64,000 bases of DNA. Source: Mesotaenium endlicherianum. Taxonomy: Eukaryota; Streptophyta; Zygnematophyceae; Zygnematales; Mesotaeniaceae. The translations under genes were made by a program, and so were the position numbers. The DNA lies in the NCBI GenBank assembly GCA_009602735.1, contig WELA01006381.1, positions 186,001 to 250,000 of the forward strand, in the 5' to 3' direction. Below are positions 57,504-64,000 of the stretch, in pieces. The notes under the pieces are model-generated. The model was not told the origin of the DNA and did no database searches. It saw nothing but the letters and a program-made list of their open reading frames with translations. Numbering within the stretch: position 1 is the stretch's first letter; the number at the start of each line of letters is the position of its first letter.

Positions 57504-58748
57504 GTGCAACATGTACATACATAAGATAGAAGACCGTAGTTTCATTTTGGGACATCTTGTGGAGCTTGAGATATCCTCTGGCCCCGTGATGGTGAATGTT
57601 ACCTTCAGCAGGCAGGAGCCCTGTCATCTGCTCATCACCTCGTCTCAACTCACCTTTTATATTCCCTCAAGCTATCATGTCTTGTCTCACATCTTCCCAT
57701 CCTTGCCCTCGTTGTCATAGGAAAGTATTGATGTTACCTGGTTTCTGAAATTAAATATTATTTTGATGGCGTGTTTTAATGTCTGGTGTATGTTACAAAG
57801 TGCTATGACTGCCTTGTATTGGCACCTCTTATTCCTTAGCAAATTCTGCACCAGGACTTTTGTTCAGTTCGACGGCCAGTTTGCTGGCTTTGTTATTTCC
57901 TGTCCACTTATGATATTTGTGTAACATACATCAGCTGCATCAGAATCTGTTGGATTGACTATGTTGATTGTGAATATAGAGCAAATAGAAGTTGTCTAAA
58001 CAATTTATGTGATTTGGAGTAAATATCAGCTCATGCGAGCCAGGTGGCCGCCTGGTCATTTTTATTTTGGATCCCAGCTAGTGACCAGAGGCAACTGCGC
58101 AGCCTGACTGACCATGGAGAAAGTGCCCCCTCAGCCACACAGAGGAAGGTGTCGCAAATTAGTGTAGAGACAAATTGCAGAATTATATTTATGGCATACC
58201 ACCAACGCTCTTCCTCCCTTTCTCCCTAATTAGTGGTCAGAGACCAAATCTTGCACACTAATATACATGTCTTTGCCTTAGCCAAGCAGTGCAGTGGGTG
58301 TCACTAAATAACTTCATTTAGTAGGCCAAGTCCATCTGGTCACCAATAAAGTCCAAAGCCAAAGTTTTTGACCGGTGCCTCAATCACCCACGGTGCCCTG
58401 CATTAGACACATACCCAAGCTGCATCAGTGGAGAGCCTCAATAAGCACAGTGGTTGACCCAGGCAGAGTACAGGTGCCAGATTAGTCCTTTCAAGAAGTT
58501 AACTTTGACCAATAGACCTGGTTGCCTGATCAATTGATCCTACTTCAAGCACTTGGAGAGGACCAAAGCATGTATTATGGAACTACTGTAGGAGCAATTA
58601 AGAGACTATTGATAACATTGGTCACGTTTACTTTGTAAGAAAAAGATACCATATGCACATGCTTCATTGACTTCTGAAGACTCGTTCAGAGGATCAATGA
58701 GCTGGATGAAAGGTTCATAGCTAAGAAGCACAGGTAAGTGTGATTGTC
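57504..58748. other. Convergent intergenic region, P3 and oxidoreductase
   Basis: About 1.2 kb, AT-rich, between two stop codons facing each other. No additional gene, repeat or RNA was recognised. It should contain both 3' UTRs. Confidence 0.6.
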
Positions 58749-60823
58749 TCACGTATTGACAGCGTAGACAGTGGTGCCTTTGGAGGCTCTCTGGAGCAGT
58801 GTCTGCCTTGCATCCACTGACACCCCCTCCTCCTGCACCCACCCCACCCACCCGCGCAATGGTGCCACATCAGGCGGGCCACACAAGCGAACCACTCAGA
58901 CAGTTTGGCATGCATAACCGAGCTGATGCCCCTCCTGGCAAGCAAGAGCAACAGGTGGAAGCCCCTGCATAGTTCAGCACCCCACCTCTTCTGGAAACCA
59001 AACACCAGGCTGCGTGGCGCCCTCCAGCATTGCCAAGGCAAAAGCTGCGGTGGATTGGCCCACACTTCTGCTCGGTCATAGCAGCACAACTTGGCACTCA
59101 GTCAGTCCAGTTCCCACTAACTGTTTGCAGTTCCCCTTACAGAAGCCCCCGGGGTTAAATAACGCGATGCTGGCGAGAGGGTGCTCATATGGTCACAACT
59201 TACTTGGACAGGTACTTGTGAGAGTAGAGAGCAACGGTCTTAGTGCCGTCATCGCACTCCAGGTCCACCTGGACACCCACATGACTGCCCGTCCCTCTCA
59301 GGTGCCACGTCCCCTGTTCAAACCCCCATGGGGTGGTTGGTACCTGTTCTGAAACTGGAGACCAGGAGAGAGCACAGTCAACCAGTTTGCATCGTGGCTG
59401 TGCGAGCTTCTCCGCATGCATATGCGTTCTAGCCACCCAGGCACCCACCCGCATGGCGACGCGCTCGCCTGCCAGGCCGTCCACCAGGCGCACCACGGGG
59501 TCCAGGCGCGCCACCATGCCCTCCACTGCGCTCCTGCTCTTCAGCACCTCCTGCGCCGAGTCAGACAGAAAAAGTGGCGCTCTCATCCTGCCCTTAACTG
59601 TTCAGGATGAAGAGCACACAGGACAGAGTGGCAGAAGGAGGGGCCAGCGGCGAAGCGCACCGGAGGCACGAGTAAGGCCATGAGCTGCATGCCCCAGTTC
59701 CACAGCTGGGGGGCGGTGCCAAAGCGCGCGCTCACTGAGGGTAACCCCAGCACTGAATGTGCCGACCCCACCTCTGGCAGATTCCTGCACCCCCAAGATC
59801 CAGCCCCAGTGCCCCCACGCATATAGAATCTAAGAGGTTGTAATTCATGGAGGATGCAGACAGACTGCTGGCCTGACACAGCTTCCGTCGTCGGTGCAAG
59901 GGGAGAGCGCCCACTCACAGCAGGTACACGCTTCTGCGCCCGATGATCTTGCCAAAGTCGACAACCTTGTGGCCGCTGTACGCCTTCACCTCCACCTCCT
60001 TCCCTGCCGGGCCCACAATCCCAATGTTCTCAGCGACGCCTAAGCTCCGCTAAAGCAGATGAGGCCCACCCCTCCAGAACGTGGAGAATGCGGCTCTGAG
60101 GAAGAGTGCGTGGCTCACCGTCAAGGTACGCAAGGGCCGGCTCCCCCAGGAGCAGAAACGACGTCGCCAAAATGGTGGGGCCTGCCCCTCCTGTTCCCGC
60201 TGTGAAGTAAGAGTACCTGCCCACATGTGCACACATTGTTTGCTCATGGGAAGGGAAGAAGAGGGAGGGGGACACAGGAAGGGAGGGAGGGAGGGACGGA
60301 TGGAAAGGAAGAGGGAGGAGAAGGAGAGGGAGAGGGAGAGGGAAAGGGAGAGAAAGAGAGAGTGTGAGAGTGAGAAACATATATACCTAAGCGATTTGGG
60401 GGGGCTGCTGGGCGAAGAGGTGCCGGCTAAGCGCACGAGCTCCGCTGCCATCACTGTCTCCCTCCCTCCTTGAAGTTTACATAAGAAGCAAACCATGGCA
60501 GGACGAGAAGGGACCTCTCTCTACTCACTACCATAAGGTCCATCTGCATTTGAATTTCTTATTTTTTTCCAAGGACATGGAGGGAAAAGGGACTACAGTT
60601 GCTGACGCCTGGGTATATGCCAGCTGTTGTAATGGCAGGCACTCCTGCCTCTTGTGCTTTGGCGTGCAGCTGCTTGGCACGCTGGGAGTAGTCCCGGTCG
60701 TCGCACACGTCCATATACGGCGTCTGCCAGTTCCGTCCACATTGCACCCTTGCCGCCACATGTAAACTGTAACGAGGGTGCAATGGGCGAGCACTAGGGC
60801 CTGGAGAGTAACATATGAAAAGC

Positions 60824-60856
<33 letters not shown>

Positions 60857-61740
60857 CGTGCATGTGTGAGTGTGTGTTTTTTGGCCGTGACAGTTGTCCA
60901 CACGGCATGCATGCCTCGTCAATGCGAAGGAGAGGTGGCGGAGCAGGACAACATACGCGAGTGGCAATGGCAGCCTCCAGCACAATGCATTCCTCCCTCC
61001 TTTGGAAGGGCCCAGCCGTGTGCACAACCAAGTCAGCTCCTGCACTTGCCTCCCCATACCACTACATCACATAGCATCATCAAATGGTTGCCCATAGAGC
61101 TGAGATTGTCTAGTTCATTGCACCTACATCCTGGAATCTGGACATATATATCAAAATTCAGCAGTAATAGCTTCTTTGCGGGAGGAAGTGCTGAAGAGCA
61201 AAAGGTATGGTGGCCACCATCTATCGCTCTGACGATTGACTCGTAGTCATCCACGTCGCAAGGCACAAACACCGCCCCCGACTCTAGGTCGTTACAAGCC
61301 TTCTCGCCTCTCTCCCTGAAGAAGGAGTCCAGCATGGTGCCATCAGGTGCCAAAGCAAGAGAAGACGACCCGGTGCAGCTTTACTTCCTCAGGCTAATGG
61401 GAGGACGAAATGAAAACCCATAGCTTCAAGCGTGCAACGACATAATGCACCTGTTTCGGCCACCGATGGTCAGATTCAATGTCGACTGATCTCCTTCAGC
61501 TGCGGCTTTTCTAAGTGCAATAAGGGCAGCAGCGGTAGAGCTTCCAATGCGACCACTTCCACCTAAGATCACTACCCGTTTGGTAGTGTTGCTTTTCTGC
61601 ACGGTACTTTGCTGGCCCCCCGTACTAGTACTCGGCAAGGCTGCAACCGCCTGCCTTTTCACGTTCCTCCTTTGCCAGTTACAGACCGTTGCCTGCAGTT
61701 CTGGTGGAAAGAAAGGGCTCCGTAGAGCTGTCAATGCCAT
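58749..61740 (-). CDS. Saccharopine dehydrogenase-like oxidoreductase, plant plastid-type (12 inferred exons, about 434 aa)
   Basis: NAD(P)-binding protein of the saccharopine-dehydrogenase-like family (Arabidopsis At1g50450 type); the substrate of this plant group is not established to my knowledge. Exons (minus): 61740-61451, 61315-61218, 61039-60957, 60723-60597, 60453-60387, 60216-60119, 60003-59919, 59784-59661, 59550-59449, 59268-59204, 59067-58986, 58832-58749; phases agree and it ends with TGA. Features: N-terminal 50 residues rich in Arg/Ser/Thr like a transit peptide; Rossmann motif VVILGGSGRIGSS (aa 57-68); ADLVVHTAGPFQR; YMDVCDDRDYS; TTAGIYPGVSN; FTAGTGGAGPTILATSFLLL; RFGTAPQLWNWGMQ; EGATQPGVWFPEE; and a final VDARQTLLQRASKGT. 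Length matches the family (about 430). An in-frame ATG 96 bases upstream (61,836) could extend the start. The donor of exon 8 (GTGCGC) is weak. Confidence 0.92.
60256..60362. repeat. GA-rich simple sequence in an intron of the oxidoreductase gene
   Basis: About 100 bases of GGGA/GAGA-type purine runs in the intron between exons 5 and 6, reading as a pyrimidine tract on the gene strand. Confidence 0.85.
60821..60850. repeat. (GT)n microsatellite
   Basis: About 30 bases of GT dinucleotides followed by GCGC, in the intron between exons 3 and 4 of the oxidoreductase gene. Confidence 0.9.
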
Positions 61741-61836
61741 TTCTAGGCAAGCTATTGTTACACGGCACGCCCAGCATCCATATGGCGCTAGCTGCAGAAG
61801 TTTAAAGAGGGCAGATTTTTGGCAACTACGCCTCAC

Positions 61837-62812
61837 TGACTACACTCAAACACTGTCCAAAACGGTTTCACTTAAAAGGACGAAAAAGCACTCGAGGTCG
61901 GAACTAGGCGTGCTGGTAACACGCGCTAAGATGATCCTGCAGACTTTGAGGCGATGCCCTCGTGGCTGGCTCCTCGCTTTGCTTGGGTTCATCCTTGGTG
62001 GTCCATGCTGCATGGTCCATGCAGGTCCATGGCAAATTCACACCCAGTCCTGACCGGGCCTGTAGTGGCCTGTATAGTGGACCTATAGGTCTATTACAAG
62101 TTAGCACTCTTCTGACGACGTCAAACGTCACGGCGGGACGTTGACCACCATAGGAGCCTCATAGTTCCATGGCTGGACAAGCTACGCAAAAGCACGCGAC
62201 TCTAGACACAACTCTATCTTTGACGCCAGGGCGAAGCACACACAAAATGAAGATCTCACACATGCGTCGAAGAAATGTGTCAAATCTGGATTTATGATAC
62301 TATATGCATAAGTCATTAATTTAGATTAAAAATAGAGGTTATTAATTTAGATTTTAAATCGAAGTTATCATCGACATGTCATTCAAGTCCCCCGTCAGTA
62401 AGTCAAATGTTGAATTTCAAGAAGCATCTTCAAGAACATTAAAGCAGCCAGAGCGAGTTATTTTTCATTGCACAAAAGCAAAGGTTAGACTAGTTACTCC
62501 TTAATTGAGATTGTCCATGTCCACCAAGCTGCACCAGCGAGTGCAGCGTCACTTCCTCGCCCTTGCGCGACCTTCTCCCAGTAGCAATACCTTGCGTGCA
62601 AATATGTCTGAGGACCAGAAGAAGCGGTTGCCCCCTTGTTCCACAGGACCCCAAATTAAGGGAAAACTCATGAAGGCTCTGGTAGTTATGAGATGAGTCT
62701 GTTTAAGCTGTCGGAGGTAGAGAAGGAAGCCCTGATGAAGATGGCGTAAGAGAAGAACTTATCAGAGCTAGCATCTCAGCGACGTGATTCCTCCGAGGTA
62801 CTGGCAACAAAA
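61837..62812. other. Intergenic region right of the oxidoreductase gene
   Basis: Upstream side of the oxidoreductase gene. It holds short CATGGTCCATG-like repeats (62,000-62,030) and an AT-rich direct repeat with GTTATTAATTTAGAT at 62,338-62,366 and a shorter match just before. A small Lys-rich frame from about 62.5 kb leads into the next ORF. No gene is supported. Confidence 0.4.
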
Positions 62813-63460
62813 ATGATGCAACAGCAGTCTCAGAGTCCTCAGATCTTGGACATAAGTGAGAAGTTAGATAAGGAGGTGCAAGTCTTGAGTCTACTGATTA
62901 ATGACCAGAACAGAGCAGCAACGAAGAGGCAGCCAGATTCCAACTATATGACGGACCAAATTTCTCAAGAGCTCAAGAGAATGAAGAAAGAGAAGGATAT
63001 GGTGGGCATGAGTAAGATGTTGGAGGGCAACAAGGTACAGATGAAGTTCATCAACGAACTGAAGAAAGCAAACCTGCAAGCTCAAACAACCTTGACAGAA
63101 GGAGACTACGAGAAGACAAGGACTATGCTGGCAACAAGTCTATCTACTAAAGCATTCAGGGAGAGACTAATCTGGCTAACAGAGGAATGCCAGTGGCCAT
63201 TGGTCAATGAAGTGCTCAAGCAATTCATTAAGAATGGGAAGAATCCAAAAAATGAAGACCTTGATGCAATTTGTGAAGACAAGTCAACTAAGATGAAGGA
63301 GGAAGGAGCAAAGGAGAATAAGAATCCTAGGTACCAAAACATGTCAGCTGGGTTGCATCAACAAGTGGGACCTGGCATGCTGCCACCTCCTAATCAGCAA
63401 CCACATTTTAGGCAATACGAGGCAGTAAATTCTGACAATTATTATTCTTTGATTGGTTGA
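62813..63460 (+). CDS. Gag-like coiled ORF, function unknown
   Basis: 215 residues, rich in Lys, Glu and Gln, with heptad-like stretches (LDISEKLDKEVQVLSLLI, SQELKRMKKEKDM) and a Pro/Gln-rich C-terminus (PGMLPPPNQQPHFR). No zinc knuckle or known domain was recognised. Its position before a reverse-transcriptase-like motif suggests a gag role, by inference only. Confidence 0.4.
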   Translation: MMQQQSQSPQILDISEKLDKEVQVLSLLINDQNRAATKRQPDSNYMTDQISQELKRMKKEKDMVGMSKMLEGNKVQMKFINELKKANLQAQTTLTEGDYEKTRTMLATSLSTKAFRERLIWLTEECQWPLVNEVLKQFIKNGKNPKNEDLDAICEDKSTKMKEEGAKENKNPRYQNMSAGLHQQVGPGMLPPPNQQPHFRQYEAVNSDNYYSLIG

Positions 63461-64000
63461 TTAATCGGACGTATTGAAAATCTGGAATTCCAAAAATGAA
63501 TAAAAGTAATTGACGGATAAGTATGTCACTTTTGGAAAGTGAATGAATATTTCATAAGATTACTTGCTGTGTATGTAGGTGTGTATGAGCAAGATCGATT
63601 GGATGATGAGCATCTGAGATTACTATTGTATGGACGAGGAGAGAGAAGAGCTATTGCTCAGAACACCAATATGGTGGAGGAATTGAACATGGATGCAAAA
63701 TTGAGGCAGAGTTTGGGATGGTGGCAACATTGGTGCTACAGCTCTTACATCTTGTTTGTGATCGGAAATGGCTATCAGTGAGAATGGAATCAAGAAGGAC
63801 CACTAGCAGTGGGTGAATGGAGGAACCACCAAAAGGTGCGAAAGTTTCAGCACTTTACAAGAGATGCAATTCAAAAAAGTCATTAGATTTCGGAGCTGTA
63901 GAAAGATGGTAAAGGCCTGGTAAGCCTACATGCATTTTTCCACTAAATATTGCGGAGAGAAAGAAGTTGAGACTGATCCTAGACTTGAGGATAGTAAATA
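62813..64000 (+). mobile_element. Possible DIRS/Ngaro-like retroelement, 5' part (fossil, runs off right edge)
   Basis: A Lys/Glu-rich 215-residue ORF is followed by a shorter ORF (63,539-63,781) and, at 63,961-63,999, by the motif KKLRLILDLRIVN, which resembles the start of the reverse transcriptase palm in DIRS/Ngaro-type tyrosine-recombinase elements (pattern KKRLILDLRxVN). No terminal repeat is seen. It has several breaks. Assignment rests on one motif plus the gag-like ORF order, so a different retroelement class is possible. Confidence 0.45.

Noticed and set aside
60778-61246. Plus-strand ORFs with Cys/Val runs
   Set aside because: They arise from the (GT)n microsatellite and lie antisense to exon 3 of the oxidoreductase gene.

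Overview
This is a eukaryotic nuclear window with spliced genes whose introns follow GT-AG rules (one GC-AG). It holds a plant-type acidic ribosomal protein P3, a saccharopine-dehydrogenase-like protein of the plastid-type plant family, and dense LTR retrotransposons that all share one plant-style initiator-Met primer site. One retroelement family carries a DNMT3-like cytosine methyltransferase, which is known from charophyte algae. I infer a streptophyte (charophyte-grade) alga with a large, TE-rich genome, perhaps Chara-like. This is inference, not identification.

Left half (1-35.3 kb): a nested graveyard of LTR retroelements. (1) 1-7.3 kb, minus strand, very GC-rich Ty3/gypsy-like element with the order zinc knuckle, protease, DNMT3-like methyltransferase, reverse transcriptase, cut by the window edge. 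(2) 7.5-11 kb, minus, decayed chromodomain gypsy fragment. (3) A second, older methyltransferase-bearing element at 11.4-12.17 kb and 18.49-19.6 kb, split inside its methyltransferase region by (4) a minus-strand gypsy element at 12.17-18.49 kb. (5) A plus-strand copia element from about 19.7 kb, split in its integrase by (6) a whole-looking chromovirus at 21.83-28.55 kb with a perfect 5-bp target duplication. (7) A plus-strand gypsy element at 29.23-33.85 kb of the same family as (2), cut off before integrase. (8) An LTR plus partial gag of the family of (6), minus strand, at 33.86-35.30 kb, lying head-on against (7).

Right half (37.2-61.8 kb): four host genes whose exons I placed by reading frame, splice sites and family similarity. 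They are a giant BEACH-WD40-FYVE protein of the WDFY3/SPIRRIG type (plus strand, 18 exons, about 4,102 aa, possibly more exons upstream); EMC10, an ER membrane protein complex subunit (minus, 8 exons, 286 aa); ribosomal stalk protein P3 (plus, 3 exons, 122 aa); and a saccharopine-dehydrogenase-like oxidoreductase (minus, 12 exons, about 434 aa). EMC10 and P3 are divergent and share a 543-bp upstream region. BEACH/EMC10 and P3/oxidoreductase are tail to tail. The genes belong to unrelated pathways (membrane trafficking/autophagy, ER membrane-protein insertion, translation, plastid metabolism).

The right edge (62.5-64 kb) holds coiled, Lys/Glu-rich ORFs and a reverse-transcriptase-like motif suggesting the start of another, DIRS/Ngaro-like, retroelement fossil. 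Exon boundaries rest on sequence inspection only; no transcript or database search was available.
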